Shown here piece by piece: positions 23,841 to 36,625 of a stretch of 64,000 bases of DNA; within the stretch, counting starts at the first letter, position 1; every line of letters starts with the position of its first letter. Below the pieces are notes generated by a model. The model was not told the origin of the DNA. It saw nothing but the letters and a program-made list of their open reading frames with translations, and did not search any database. This DNA is from Heterobilharzia americana (Eukaryota > Platyhelminthes > Trematoda > Strigeidida > Schistosomatidae): contig OX104129.1 in assembly GCA_944470555.2 (NCBI GenBank), forward strand, positions 67,077,747 through 67,141,746. The letters are read 5' to 3'. Position numbers and translations under genes: made by a program.

Positions 23841-24530
23841 ACACAAGTGCGATTACTTCAAACTTATCCATCCACATAATATTTCATGCGAGAATTTCTT
23901 CCTATCAGTTTGCAAGAATGCAATAACGATGGTTAGAGTAGGATAAAATCAATTCATTTAATTGTGTTCAGATTGTCGTGCTCATAATCGAAAACTCTCA
24001 ATTAACGCCTGATTATATCTGAGTTGCCATCATATCATCAAATACCACTAATTTCACAAGATCACCTCTATCATACCTGAAACCACATTCTTCACTATTT
24101 CAGACACAACCGGTCACATGATTTTGTAGTCTTCCTACATATCAGACGGATAATTGAAAGCTCTTTAAGTCTCTTCGAAATGTTTTCACCTCTCAAATAT
24201 CTTTCATTCCCGTGTTATCTCATGCTGTATATGAAACGTGTCGTTCCAATCATTTCCGACACGTTGGTCGAACCTCGCTCGACTGAATTCAGTGGGAGTG
24301 AAAGAATAGCCTTATCACTGTCATGTTGATGTGACCATGGTGGAAGTGGTTGAGAGAATAAATAATACGAGAAACGAGAACACCATTAACTCAGTGAGAC
24401 ACATGGACATGATAGGAATAGGGACTGCTCCACCTTAGACCTGATATCTCACTGGAAATCGGACCTGTGACTGTGAGCAAGACAACGTTATATGACGAAA
24501 AACACATTGCTGATATGCAGCGTCGCCTCG
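23841..24530. repeat. Duplicated block P, copy 2
   Basis: Direct copy of 2216-2907 with scattered substitutions (for example near 24150-24175 and 24490). It ends near 24530 where the first copy continues into block Q. Confidence 0.85.
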
Positions 24531-25689
24531 TGTAATATAACTACTAGTTTACAATTAGTAGGCTTATTTTCCTTGGTCGGGTGAAGGATGAAGTTGTCGA
24601 ACAAGGTTTTCGTCACCAATACAATAACATGAAACAGGGTTGAAATCAAAACCTTCTACCTAGGTGACTGATGGCTTAGAATGCTGATTTGCACTCGGCC
24701 TGCTTCCTATCACATCTTTCTGGCATCGTAGGAATGAGAATGTAATGACGCTGAACATTCGATGAAACTTTTATGATGTTTCCGATGTTTCAATAAAGAT
24801 GGGATCTGACTGAGTGTTTCAGCTAGAGCTGTTCAATTTAGCTGGCGTAATTACACCGTGAATTCCAACTATTACAGATGGTAATATAAATGATGAGAGG
24901 TGATAATTATATGGTTTTGTGTCAGATTTGAGGTTTATTGTCCCACGTTTCATCACTAGGCTAGTCGACCTCTTCAGAACTTACTTCGCATAGGAGTGGG
25001 ACATCTGTACGTTTCATATGTATGATTACAAAGGATATTTGCAGTCCTTCAGCGTGATTGACTTGTTGTTAGGGGTGACTTGTACTCATATCTTGCCAGA
25101 GACCGACCCTCACAATTGCTGTTATCCTATGACCAACACTTTCGACTCATTGTGTGTATGTGTGTTGGGTCAGTGTCTGTGTGTCTGTCAACTGCCATTC
25201 GATTGAAGTATCATGCTTGGAGGAAATCGCTTGCAGTTTTCAGCTTGCTTATTGTAGTATTTCCACCTTGTCCCAATCGAAGTTGTAGTTATACTCACTC
25301 ATCTACATGCATCGATGTCAGTGAGGATATACCAGACAAACCCTTTGACAAAATATCATATCTCCTGTCACTCGCACTACAAGAATCCACAGTCCTCATT
25401 TGTTGACGTGGAAAATCGTGTTCTAAGCAACATTCTGCTTGACCACAGATTCCTACCATACTTTGCAGTTAAAAACGTCATGTCACAACCTGAAGAAGAG
25501 AATCGTTCAACTGTGACAACATGAATGCCTTGTGTGAGTGTGAATCTCAAAGATGATTCTGTCACTGATAGAGAAGAACATACTTGGCCATCAGTAGTGA
25601 GAATAGTATTCTCCTGTTAACCACTGTATTCTGATAACTCAAAGACAAACTCTCAGATCTCATGACGACTGCACGCACCTGTAAACTTG
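24531..25689. other. No gene seen
   Basis: Unique sequence between block P and block S. Overlapping short frames at 25018-25565 have no motif; a GTGTGTATGTGTG patch lies near 25155. Confidence 0.4.
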
Positions 25690-27284
25690 AACGACAGGTG
25701 GTATTTCTGGATGAGATGCAGGTGATGGTGGTGGTGGTCGTGGTGGTGTTGGTGGTGGTGGTTGTGATGGTCGATTGAAGAGTTTTTTTGAAGTGGTCAG
25801 TCCATCGACTCCTCTGTTCCTCCTCCTTGGTGGCAAATAACTTTCCTTCACTATCTATCATCGGCTTCATCTGTCTTCATCTATTCCCTCCCAGATAGTG
25901 ACTAGTGACCTGGTTATCTGATACAATGTTGTCAGGTGTCTCCTACCTGCAGCCGACAGCCTGTTCTCTTTCACTTGCAATTGTGTCGTCGAAGTGAGTG
26001 TCTTCTGTCTCTGCGCGAACTCTTCTTCACTTCCTTGTTCAATCCCCCTCACCCTGCTCTACCAGCTCCCATTTGTCCATCGAGATCCATTCCTTGTCTT
26101 GTCTTGCCCCTTCTTCTCCCCTCCTAACACTCTCATGCAGGTCTCCCTCCACGTCTCTTCCACACAGTTCCAGTGTTCTCCCACACCCGATCCTTCAACG
26201 ATTTCGCTCAATGTCTCCCACGTTTTCCTGATGGCTGAGACTGGTGAGAGGATCTCCCTCTTAGTCTCGTCCTTCTGTTCACTTCCTGTTCCAAGTGTTG
26301 AACGTGAACTCCGGTCATCTATCATCAACTGCCTTGAATTCAAGGCTTTCAACCTGGTTTGGAAGGTGGGTTCCTTGCACTAGATAGTCAGTGGTGGGAA
26401 CCACCTACATCTGCTCATCTTCGTGATATGATATGATCTGAACTGGTCTGATGTGACCCGATCTGGTCTGACCTTATCTGGTCTCATGTGATCTGATCTG
26501 ATCTTGTGTCCAGTAGGCTGCGTCTCCACTTTCTTCACACTGACATGAAGTCGATCTGATTTTCAGTGTAGTGTGTCTGGTGTCTGGTGAAATCGAATCC
26601 ATGTATCTGCCTTGTGAATATCCTTGTGTTTGTACACACTGCCTAGCCTGCTATCACCAAGTCGTTGAATGGGCTGCAGTCTGCAAACAGTTCTCCATTC
26701 TCATTCATCATTTCACTGAGTGATTCTCGACCCATGATGAATTCTCTTCCTGTGTTGTCCACTCCTCTCATTTTCGCATTCATGTCACCCCACCCATTAG
26801 AATTTTGATGTCTCCAATTCAGGTGTGTGTGTGTGTGGTCTTGTCCAGTACTGATTGCAGTTGTCTGTCGAATTCCTCCTACTTCCATTGATCTGTATTA
26901 TTTGTAGGTGTGTGGTGTAGCATTGTACGATTGTGACTTTCCTTCCTATTGAGATGAATCTTACTGTCATGATCCTGGAGGATGAGGAGGAGGAGGAGAT
27001 TGGTTCCCAGTGCATGATAGAGAGAGACACTTCGATGCTCTTGGTGGGTATGTGATGACAGACACTCACTCGAAAACTCAGTGCGGTTGTGGTTGTGGTT
27101 GTCGTGTCGTGTTGTGTCGTGTGTGTGTGTGTGTGTGTGTGACAATATTGGAGTTGATTATTGACTCTCGCCTCCAGTTGACAGTTTGGAGAGTCCACTT
27201 CCATTCGATCTGCTGATTCCTCACAGACTACGAGCACTACTATGCAAAATCTTCTCATTTCTTTTGCAATCTGGGTAGCCTTTT

Positions 27285-27315
<31 letters not shown>

Positions 27316-27400
27316 CCAGCCCGCTTGAAGCATTGTGTGGACATCCCATGTCACCATGTTCACTTCTGCTTTCATCACGGGAGAGGTAACACTTCTTCTT
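25690..27400 (-). mobile_element. RTE (SR2-type) fragment: endonuclease and linker, block S copy 2
   Basis: This is a near-identical direct copy of 10816-12570. In this copy the start of the endonuclease domain reads in one frame through the Ala-Gly-Trp-Leu repeat (VHTMLQAGW ... KATQIAKEMRRF, 27378 down to 26797), because it has only 8 CAGC units. The linker ends in an expanded Pro-rich stretch (near 25720-25770, GGTGGT repeats) where copy 1 is shorter. The RT domain is missing, as in copy 1. Confidence 0.85.
27289..27320. repeat. (CAGC)8 microsatellite
   Basis: Eight units, one changed to CTGC, at the place where block S copy 1 has 27. Confidence 0.95.
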
Positions 27401-27675
27401 CGTTGCTAACGCGGTTTTGCAATTCTCCCTCCACGTCTCTTCCACAGAATTCCAGTGTCCTTCCACCCAGGTTTCCACAGTGATGTTTGTCTTTGTGTCC
27501 CATTTTTTCTGTTGGCTGACTGATGTGAAAATATCCCTCGTATTTTCGCCCTTCAGTCCGCTACGTCTTCTGGGTTTTCAATGTGAACTCTGGTCATCTA
27601 TCACCGATTTCTGTGAATTCCCTATGCATATTTCCCCTTGCTTCACCGCGCTTAAGATCGGCTAGTAACTAGTGA
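27401..27675 (-). mobile_element. Second RTE linker/leader fragment
   Basis: Minus-strand reading gives EGHWNSVEETWRENCKTALATKK. This repeats the linker motif HWNCVEETWRETC found further along in block S, so part of another RTE copy abuts this one. A GCTTAAGATCGGCTAGTAA block near 27650 resembles the RTE leader near 12775. Confidence 0.6.
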
Positions 27676-28785
27676 ACTATTAAAGCTATACCTCAGTATT
27701 ACTCTACTTGCGAAAAGCGGAAACCAATCACTTGTGAATATATTGAATTATCGAATACAAATTTACAACCCTCGGATATGTGTATTAGCAGACCAGTCAT
27801 ACCGATGAGTTTTAAAGTTAATCGGATCACTGAGACTTACATGCGTAATAGCTGTCTTACCGGTTTCTGGCTGAGCTTACCTGCAACATTCTCGAAATGT
27901 TTCGGGCCAGAGAGTTGAGTCATTTAGCATGATTGGTCCAGAACTCATCATGCTTTCAAGAAATTGGACTGTGAAGTATTCAAGAAAGCCTTAGATGATA
28001 TTTTTATGCATGGCTGCCTAATGGAAAATGCTTAACACCTCCTTACTATTATCTGTATTTTTCTACAGGTAACAGTTTCTTTAATTTTACTCATTTCACT
28101 TGTTTAAATCCAGTTTGTGAGAATTGTTTTTCACCTCAAACTACTTAGTGATTCTACTTAGGTGGATTATGCAGACTCTCCAGTGTGTCATTTGACAAAG
28201 TTATTATAAGATCCATCCTTCGGTATTCTATTCTACACAATGCACTACATGTGTGCTAACCATAGTCTGTTCTCTGTAAATCATGAGTAGAAATGTCCAC
28301 ACATTGAATGATTTTGTAGGGACCATGATTATACTCATACGTAATCAAAACCTTTCATCTCTACTCTCAAACAACACTAGTAGTATTTCCTAAGATTTTT
28401 TACATCATATGAACTTCATGGTTTTTATCTTATTTAGATATTCAGAACATTGTTGACTTCTGTGATCTTCAAAGGTATTTAAAATGAAAAGTGATGTCGT
28501 GATTTACACCTGCGTACACTTGAGCAATTATCGTTGAATTTCACCCCTTAATGTCGCTTTATTCCTGAGAAAGAGAGTAACAGTGGTAAGATGACGTAAT
28601 GGATATTGCAAAGTGAAGTAGATAAAAGGGATCTGAATGGCCTCGAATGTTGCTGCGTCGCGAATATGATGATTAGACAGTTGAAACTTCAGACCTTTTA
28701 GTGAATATGGGACAAAACAAAAAATATTATGGTTGTAACGCAACAGCCATTATCCATCGAAGAACCAAACCATATTTGTGTATTC
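27676..28785. other. No gene seen; AT-rich
   Basis: No motif-bearing frame, RNA or repeat recognised. Confidence 0.4.
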
Positions 28786-29000
28786 CGAATACGACAGATT
28801 TAAGCCTTCAGCGTTTGTAACAGCTCTTGACCCCGTTCTAGCCTCAATCCTTAGTGAGGTCATGGGTGACCACTGTTGAAGTGTCCCACACTAGGACAAA
28901 ACAGCTGCCCAGTGCTCCCAGGTTATCAGTAGTCCTCCAAATGATGCCACTTCGTGATAAATACCAAAGTAAAATCAATAAATTCCCACAAACTTCCCAA
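28786..29000 (+). mobile_element. SINE-II relic
   Basis: The degenerate hammerhead region of the SINE-II type (GTGTCCCACACTAGGACAAAACAG, then CAGTGCTCCCAGG) is followed by a decayed tail ending near AATCAATAAATTCCC. Core bases are mutated (CTGTTGAA), so no active ribozyme is expected. Confidence 0.65.
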
Positions 29001-29159
29001 AAATAAATATTATTCAGTGCCAGGTAGTAATTTGTTTCAAGATGAGACTTCAAGAAATTATGATGAGAAGTTAGAACAGGCGGGATGAACAAGTTTGAAC
29101 GTGAAGACACTTAGCAATGGCATTTTATGATGGTTACACTAATCTACGAACTTACGGAC

Positions 29160-29400
29160 GCAGGAAACCGTGAATCATTGGATTCTGACCTAGCACCTCA
29201 ATGGTAACATGCTCTTTGTGAAACTTGAAGGGCCTGTGTTCGACCTCTGGTGTAGTCATGGAGGCGCTCTGCTGAGAAGTCTCATACTCGGAAGAAATAG
29301 CTGTCCAGCACCCTTGGGTTTTTTGTTTTTCTTCGGCTGACGTCAGTCTGTTAGGAAAACTAACCTGAAGTCAATAAATCTCCAAAAACCTCCTTAGTCG
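29160..29400 (+). mobile_element. SINE-II copy with tRNA head
   Basis: The decayed tRNA head (A box CTCAATGGTAACATGC, B box GTGTTCGACCTC) is followed by the hammerhead region GCTCTGCTGAGAAGTCTCATACTCGG-AAGAAAT. In the ribozyme core CTGANGA reads CTGAGAA, an inactivating G-to-A change. The tail contains GACGTCAGTCTG. Confidence 0.7.
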
Positions 29401-29900
29401 ATATTGTTCTTCTTTTATACACCAAGTCTTTTGCTTGTCATTTCCAACATTTTTTCTACGACTGATTTCATGATCGTTTTCCTTCAACTTTTTACATGTA
29501 CACAGTTAACAAGAAGATAATGCAGGATCATGAATTCATCATATCCTGTTAAAAAATCGTTCCTAGTTTTGGTCTACTGAAACTTGTTAGAGCAACCAGT
29601 TTGCAAACTAATATGAAAAAGTGTTCTCTGTTATAGTTGAGACGGTTACCATATGTTTCACTTATTTACTGGCTAATATCACATTTTAGGATAGATTGTG
29701 TCAAGTATGGATATCAGTTATGCAACCATTGAAATATTTTTATAAAGTTCACTTAGGAATTTCGCACAGATTGTGGGCAGCTTTTACTGATGTTCTACTA
29801 AGATGAAAAACATATTTTCTTTAGCTAAACTTTAAAAAAAGAATAATTTGAGTGAAAAATTGTTTTCGGTAACTTCTTCAGGCCATATAGTTATCATCAA
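29401..29900. other. No gene seen
   Basis: AT-rich sequence before the PLE fragment; nothing recognised. Confidence 0.4.
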
Positions 29901-29938
29901 TCCATGACAATAGGTGAAATGCAAATTTTCATAGCTGG

Positions 29939-30412
29939 ATGCCTCTAAGCAGAAAAAGGAATTTGATTCATTGTTTATCTTCAAGAATCAAAAAGATCTG
30001 TACGAGTGATACTATTGATGATGAATTAGACAAACTATGGAAAATTCTCATGCAGGATGAATACCCATCCAGATTTATTGAGAAGAACTTGAAATTACAG
30101 CAGAATATGGAGCAAGTACCAACAGTTTCAAAGAAGACCTTGTTGATGAACGTAGGTTTCAAAGGTGATGCAACAGCAGAGATCTTGAGGAATCAGCTGT
30201 CCAGTTCACTGAAGAAGACATTCTTCTTAGCGAAGCTACAGGTTAGATTCTCTAGTCAGCAAGTGGTTTCGGAGTACTTTAAGGGTAAGTTACCACTTTG
30301 GACCACCTCAATGTGTGTCTACAAATTTACTTGCTCCTGTGGAACTAAGTATATAGGCCACACAAAGCGATCACTTCTCAAATTTATCTCTCAGCGCTAT
30401 CCTTTTTATTAA
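29939..30412 (+). mobile_element. Penelope-like element (type B), C-terminal fragment with GIY-YIG domain
   Basis: An open frame of 157 codons reads a PLE RT C-terminal region. It contains KRNLIHCLSSRIKKICT, then DEYPSRFIEKN (conserved linker before the endonuclease), then LLMNVGFKGDATAEILR. The start of a GIY-YIG endonuclease follows: CVYKFTCSCGTKYIGHTKRSLLKFI. The domain is cut just after the second motif, so the catalytic Glu and the C-terminal part are missing. Related fragments: 41425-41840 (-) and 58030-59030 (-). GIY-YIG nicks target DNA for retrotransposition in this class. Confidence 0.85.
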
Positions 30413-31795
30413 CTGAATCAAGCCTTCGTCTTCAGAGTATGCTATTCGTTTATGTAAATGTCCTTCCTTGGGATAGAGTACTGATTCCTTCGCTCTGCTG
30501 AGCCCTTTTTCGAATGGGATGATGAACTTGACAGGATTTGCTTTTTTCATGCGTGTCTCTGTTAAGAATTTGATTTCTTCTTCCATTTTATCTGTTGTGC
30601 AAAAACAAGAAGATAGAAAGACAAAATCGTGGGATGACATTTCACTTATATGCATCTCTCTGGGGTAAGAATGTGTGTGTTTGTTTACCAACGGTCAAAC
30701 CATCATTGTATAGAGATGAGTTATATTCACTCAAGGCAAGTTATCAAATGAATAGAATTGCAAAATAGTGAACAACACGTGAAATGTTACGTAATGGGTT
30801 GAAAATGACCACTGGTAATAGTATGAATAAACGAGGACATAAAACTAATAACATAAGAAAGTGAATGTTTATCACTGAAACAATACAGATTCTGTAGGAG
30901 AAAGGGGTTCAAAAATGTTGAACTTGTGTTACTAAAGTTCATAAACAGCGAGTTGACCCTGTTAAGGGTCAAAGTATACAAAGTGGATGCAAATATTTCT
31001 TCTAAACATAAATCAGGTTTTACGGTTTTTATTCCCATGGCTTCAGGTAGAGATAAGAGGCATACTCATGCCCCTAAGTATGCTATCTGGTTTCCTCTTT
31101 CAACAGTCAGTCACAAGTCATCATCAATTATATCATTTGTTTTCCATTTTGTTCAGCTATTTTCCATCTCATTGGACAGTCAATCGGTGGTTTATATCTG
31201 ACATTCTTCGACAGAACATACTGACATGGATACTCGTGGATAGTTGTTCTCTTGTGAGAGTTTGGCTTTTGGAGAAGTCCTCTCATCTTTGAACAATACC
31301 AAGTGGGATTACGCTAGCATAATTTTCAAATGGTGAAGAATATCTGTAGATTAGATGAAAGATCTTGGTTTTACTGTGTTCTCTGACCTAGTTGGTTTAT
31401 TCGTGTAACTTTCAGTGTATTGCTAGACAATATCATCAACATTAAATTCAACATTAGTTTTGTCATTAGGTAAAACTATATTTTAGTTAGGAAAATGTAA
31501 CTGAAATAGGAGTGAACGGATATATACATTCACATAGGGTCATGGTTACCAAGTAACCATTACATCGTCACTTCTGATACTGTCGCTAATAATTGGAATA
31601 CTACAGGTAAATACAAAGAGCATATTTATCTTAGATGTTTGGTCAGAAAGCACTGAGAAAAGCTTAAGTTGTAATTAATTTATGAATGCATTTCGTATAA
31701 GTTCATGTATAAAATAATCTTTCTTCTGAAGCAAATATATGTATCCATTCCTGCAGTAAGTAGTTTTGAAATGACTTGCTGAACAACTTTTCATA
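30413..31795. other. No recognised gene
   Basis: A 106-codon minus-strand frame (30371-30691, starting MVNKHTHSYPREMH) and shorter frames near 30787-31292 show no family I recognise. They may be PLE or other transposon remnants or chance frames. Confidence 0.35.
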
Positions 31796-31797
31796 AG

Positions 31798-31978
31798 TGG
31801 TAATGATGGTGTCTAGCAGTGGTCTTCAGAATGCGCCTCTAATCCTATTTGGGATTAGATAGCTGGATCTACCTGCCTCCTAGTGAGTGATGTTGTTCCA
31901 ACCTGGACTCGAACTGGAAGCCGATCGCTTCAAACGCCAGAGCGTTATCCACTAGACCACTGGATCACGCAGGACACT
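31798..31978 (-). mobile_element. SINE-I (Sm-alpha-like), tRNA head and decayed hammerhead
   Basis: Minus-strand reading shows the tRNA-like head: A box TGGTCTAGTGGATAACGC and B box CAGTTCGAGTCC. The ribozyme region (AGATCCAGCTAT, then CCCAAATAGG) and the end sequence ACTGCTAGAC follow. The catalytic core is mutated. Confidence 0.75.
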
Positions 31979-31984
31979 TCTTGT

Positions 31985-32225
31985 GTGACGGGTATAGTTT
32001 AAGTATTATTGCTTGTATGATACCGTCATTGACTGAACCGGGTTGATCGGTTTCCATTGACATATGGACTCGTGTATGGATGCCTCGATATTTCCTGTGT
32101 TCTAATTATATGTGGTAATGATAGGTAGTGGTTAGCAGTAAAATCCAGGATGCACATTTTGTCCACCTGCCAATAGGGACCAATCAACTCGGTCCAATCA
32201 ACAACGGGATAATACAAGCAGTAAC
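31985..32225. mobile_element. SINE-I tail segments in opposite orientations
   Basis: 31990-32165 reads on the minus strand as the SINE-I tail (GTGCATCCTGGATTTTACTG ... GGCATCCATACACGAGTCC). From about 32178 the plus strand reads the distal end of the same tail (CCAATCAACTCGGTCCAATC). This is an inverted partial pair. Confidence 0.6.
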
Positions 32226-33319
32226 TCTAAAAGTTTCATGAAGTTTGCTTCAGTGTCTCATACTTCATGCCTTAAAAATAACTTGATGTAGTCGTAATAA
32301 AGATGAATATGCCTTGAGATATGCAAATATTATAACCCTGTCCAGTGGTAAGCAAAATGAAATGTCAGTCTGTGTGTGCTCCTAATGTTCAGTCACACAA
32401 GTTGACATGTGAACACTGAAATCAATGGATTTATTTTAAGCTAAGAATTTATGTCTTTAAATACTCTGAACAGTTGAGCAATTTTTCAAATAGACTGTAG
32501 CTCATTTCACAGGCCAACATGTTGGAAATTATGGATAAATATATAAGTTTAAGTTATTCGTGAAAATTCCCTGCCATATCTTAACTCAAATGTCACACGA
32601 AAATATTGTTAATCAAGCAATAGAAGCATTAAGCAAGTGAAAAATTGATGAATAAAAGTCGGTTATATGAAGCTGAGAAAAGAGATAATCATCAAATTTT
32701 GAATAAAATTTCAGCTTCAGTGATTTGATAATCTTTAAGGCGGTCTAACATCATCGCGAAGTCACAAATAATGCTGCTGCTGATGATGACAATGTTGAAG
32801 TCAAGATGAACCGAACTTTTGGGGATCAAATACTTTTAGGTGAATGACATTTCGTATACTACATCCTACACCGATATCAATTTTCATTTAGATAGAAGTT
32901 CTATAGGCAAGTATAAATCCTTTCCATCGTTTCAACAGTTTGTAAAATACGGTCAGAAACTTTGTGCTATCTAAGTTTGGAAACTGGTATTTCTTATTAC
33001 ATACAGCTAAAACGTTAGATCATATTAGTAGTTGTTTAGCGGTTTGTTTGTTAAACCACTGTATGGTGTTCTTCGACAATAAGTATTTAGTATTCTTAGT
33101 GAACTCAAGTTTTAAATAGTTGACTTCTCAGTGAGAACGAATGCTCCAAGATGATATTAGATGATCATTGCACTACACAGCGAGTTGAAGCAGGGTGGAG
33201 TAATCAGTTCAGTTGATTCCAATCCACTGACTAAATGGTTAGGCTCTCTCAACAAGATTTCACAATTCTCGGCTTTACTTCTCAAACTTTTCTAGGTGTA
33301 CAAGGTTGAGAGAGAGGAA
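32226..33319. other. No gene seen
   Basis: AT-rich, no recognised repeat or frame. Confidence 0.4.
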
Positions 33320-34004
33320 TCTAAAGGGAGTAGTCTCTTTCACCTACCAACTGGACTGCATCGTTTCACCTACAAGCAACGGCACAGACGAGGATGTCAA
33401 AACCAGGATCGGAAAGATAGCAAGACAGGCTTTTATTAACCTGAAGTCAGTGTGGAGATGTACTGCACTCAGCACAAAGAACAAGATCCGGATTTTCAGC
33501 ACTAATTCAGTCACGTCAGTGCTACTATATGGTTCAGAGACTTGGTGCGTCATGAAAAACACTTCCAACAAACTACAGACATTCATCAACAGCTGCCAGT
33601 TAGGCTCACTCGATACTGAAGATCGACCAGATGGATGGCCAGAATAATAAGGATAAGCAACGAGGAACTCTGCGTTGTCAATGAACCAACGAAGCAAGAA
33701 CTTATCGCCAAACAAATATGCAGAAGAGAGTGGAGATAGATTGGGCATACACTTAGAAGACTATTTAGAGATATCTCGCGTCAGGCCAGGTACTCGAGTG
33801 GAATCCAAGTGGGAAACGACTAGTTGGGTGTCCGAGGTGAGGGTGACATGGAGGAGATCATGTGATGAAGAAATAGAAGGTTGAGGACAGTTGTAGAGCG
33901 AGGTTGGAAAGACTGCAGAGAAGAGAGTGTAATGGAGGCGTGCTACTGAAGCAGTATGTTCCTCTATGAACCCAAAGCAAAAAAGATAATAATAATAATA
34001 ATAA
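33320..34004 (+). mobile_element. RTE (SR2-type) 3' end, second copy
   Basis: It reads GTDEDVKTRIGKIARQAFIN, then SVLLYGSETWCVMKNTSNKLQ in one frame of 113 codons (33306-33647). After a frameshift and stop come the WIGHTLR-like and RVTWRRS regions (to about 33860), and a tail ATAATAATAATAATAATGC. It is 5'-truncated like the copy at 365. Confidence 0.85.
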
Positions 34005-35045
34005 TGCAAGGTTGAGAGTCAGCAAACTGGAATGCAACGACTACTTCAAGTTTTCGAATTTTCTCCATCTGACATCACTCCACGATTGAAGCCACCTTGA
34101 AGGACTGATTAATTTCAGTTATTTCTTCTTGTCAAACTATATTCAAAGTTCACGATTTCTGATAGCCGAAGTCTAAATGCAATAGAAGGTTTTTATGTCA
34201 TTCACTTATTAAAATCCCTCTGAATAGGCGCTAATCATTATAACTGAAATATCTGCAACAGAAGCAGCTGTGATTTATCCACTTTAGATAACAAACTAAT
34301 CACGTGAAAACTGCCATGTATTCCAAGTCGTCTATGTTAGTGAAAGGAATAACCAATAGAAACTCTTTCTATTTCTAGGCACTTACTAATGCATCATTCT
34401 AAATCAGATGCATAATTGAGGGATGTTAAAAGAATTCTTTCAATTGTTTGACTACTATTTGAAAACGGAAGAAACAGGAATGAGATCTAAGAATCATTCA
34501 ATAAGAAAGTGTAATGAAATCCTAGATGTTCATGTACACGTTCAACAGGTTCCCTATATTTCTACAACTGACATCAAATCATGCTGAATTCCACCTTGAA
34601 ACGACTAAATAGATCCACACACACACCTCTGGTTTGAATTTGTCCATATTCCTTCAAAGGGCTACTTGAATAAAGAACATGGACGTCAGTATATTACTTT
34701 CAAATAAATTGAGAAAATGTATTTCACATCTGTGACAAGAATATGATTTATAGACTGATGCATCATTTAGTGTTTAAAATAGTCGAAGTGAAATGCCTAG
34801 CCTATACATAAAACTGACCCTTGTATGTTATTTAGAACTTTGTATCACCAGTTATTACTGAATTGTTGTTTCTGACGATTAAATCCAGTCACAATAGATA
34901 GTAGGGTGTTTGACTGAATTCCCCTAGTGCCTATTATGAAACAGGTCCCTGAAATTTCTTTAACACACTCACCTATTTATTATTTACTATTCTTTACCAT
35001 TTCGGCGATCTGGGATAGCCATAGTTTGGCAGACTAGTATTTATA
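34005..35045. other. No gene seen
   Basis: AT-rich; nothing recognised. Confidence 0.4.
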
Positions 35046-35275
35046 TTGGTTGATGATTGAAGGTGGAATGAAATTTTAGACAGTAGCCGGATTCGAACCA
35101 ACTACCACTGGGTTTCCTGCCCAACGCTCTACCAACTGAGCTACGAAACAAAAATCTGGCCAGCAGTTGGACTTCACAGCCAGTTGGTAGAGCATTGCGT
35201 TGGAAATTTGGTGATCACTGTTTGGAATCCAGTCACGGTTTAAATTTTTATTTCACCTTCAGTCATCACGCAGTA
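35046..35275. mobile_element. SINE-III pair, head-to-head
   Basis: A minus-strand tRNA-like head (A box GTAGCTCAGTTGGTAGAGC; B box GGTTCGAATCC; 35155 down to 35085) is followed 20-30 bp later by a plus-strand head (CAGTTGGTAGAGC, 35172-35230). Each is flanked outwardly by the family tail TTTCATTTCACCTTCA or its relative. The minus head has an intact A and B box and may have been a Pol III promoter. Neither folds into a standard tRNA at the anticodon, so they are SINE heads, not tRNA genes. Confidence 0.7.
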
Positions 35276-35711
35276 TAAACTCCCTTTGTAACAACAAGAT
35301 ATTCAGCGAAGAGAATCTTTTCAAGGAATTTATTTTCAACCTGTACATTCGTATATGTATGATATTTGAAAAATTATATCCCCTGAGGAAGACTAAACAC
35401 TATTTGATAGTGATAATAATAACAGAATGGATAATAATGAGGTATTTGTGATTGTGATGACAGTCGAAGAATGAATGATAACGCAGTAGATTACGTAATA
35501 TATACAGGATGGTTCATAGAAGGTAAGTAACTCAGAAGGGAGTGAAAAAACTCAGCTAAGTATTATGTAGTAGGATTGGACAAGTTGGTCAAGATGAAAT
35601 CAATGTCTTCTAAAAAGATTACGATAACTAAGTGAAATAACACTGGAAACTAATCAAAGTGAGGCCAATGATAATGATAATAATAGTGGTAAGGAAGGAT
35701 GGAAAGATTGA

Positions 35712-35965
35712 ATTAACAGAGGGGGAGAGGAAACTAATGGTCATGGTAGAAACAGTGTCTGTACATACTTCTTTTCTATACACAGATCAAGCTTTAGTTC
35801 ATGAATGGCTGAAGCCTCCTTAAAACTCCTTAAAATAGAGGAGGCTTTAGCTATTCATGAACTTAAACCTGATCTGTCTGTTCAAAAGAAGTATGTACAG
35901 CCACTGTGCTTACAATGACCACGACATTTTCCAACCCCAATTAGTTCCCCCTCCCCCTTTGTTAA
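35712..35965. mobile_element. Fold-back of two PLE C-termini
   Basis: An inverted repeat with arms of about 110-130 bp around a centre near 35831. The right arm reads on the plus strand EEALAIHELKPDLSVQKKYVQ. The left arm reads on the minus strand KEASAIHELKLDLCIEKKYVQ. This is the C-terminal end of the PLE endonuclease, also present at 58110-58050 (-). The arms extend outwards through the 3' untranslated region to a pyrimidine/purine run. Confidence 0.75.
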
Positions 35966-36625
35966 CTTAACCTTTGTATTCTTCCTGTATACACTCACTT
36001 ATTACACTGCAGGAATGAATAAAGTTTCAAGATTGTCACATGCTTTACATTGTTCTGTAATATTCAATAAAAAGTCAGTCATGGTCTGAAAAGTGCAGTA
36101 GTAGTGCCGCTGACTGTAACACTGGTTGGTGCGAGTTAGAATTTCAGTGGGTTGTCAACTGCTTAGAGGTTAGAGTTATGCCCTGCTGACGAGTCCTAAC
36201 AATCTCGAACCCTATGTCGAATAGGGGTTCCTGCCAGTCACCTCCAACCAACTAACATCCATGAAAGTGCACTGCGATATTAGGCTTCCTTGCTTGGTCG
36301 CCACATCACAAAATGATGAATAAAATTTGCTCGGCTTTCTGGACTAGACAACATGAAACTGGATATTCTTCACTAAAAAACCAATGTAGAATAACTTGTT
36401 CTTGATTCGCCAATAAAAATGTCTGAGAATGAAATGTAAACTGTGATGGAAAACAGAACATCGGAAATTTTCATTTTATTACCATCAGTAAGAGACTTGA
36501 AGAGTCGAAAAAATGTTTGATCTATTTGAAGAAATGAAGCCATCTCCAGGAGAGTCTAAAAGTTTGATTCAATGCTCAAACTAATAGTCTTAGCAGAATT
36601 TATAGTACTACAATAGTTCATAACC
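35966..36625. other. No gene seen
   Basis: No recognised gene. A patch near 36120-36260 (CTGCTGACGAGTCCTAAC, CTCGAACCC) looks like very old SINE sequence. Confidence 0.35.
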
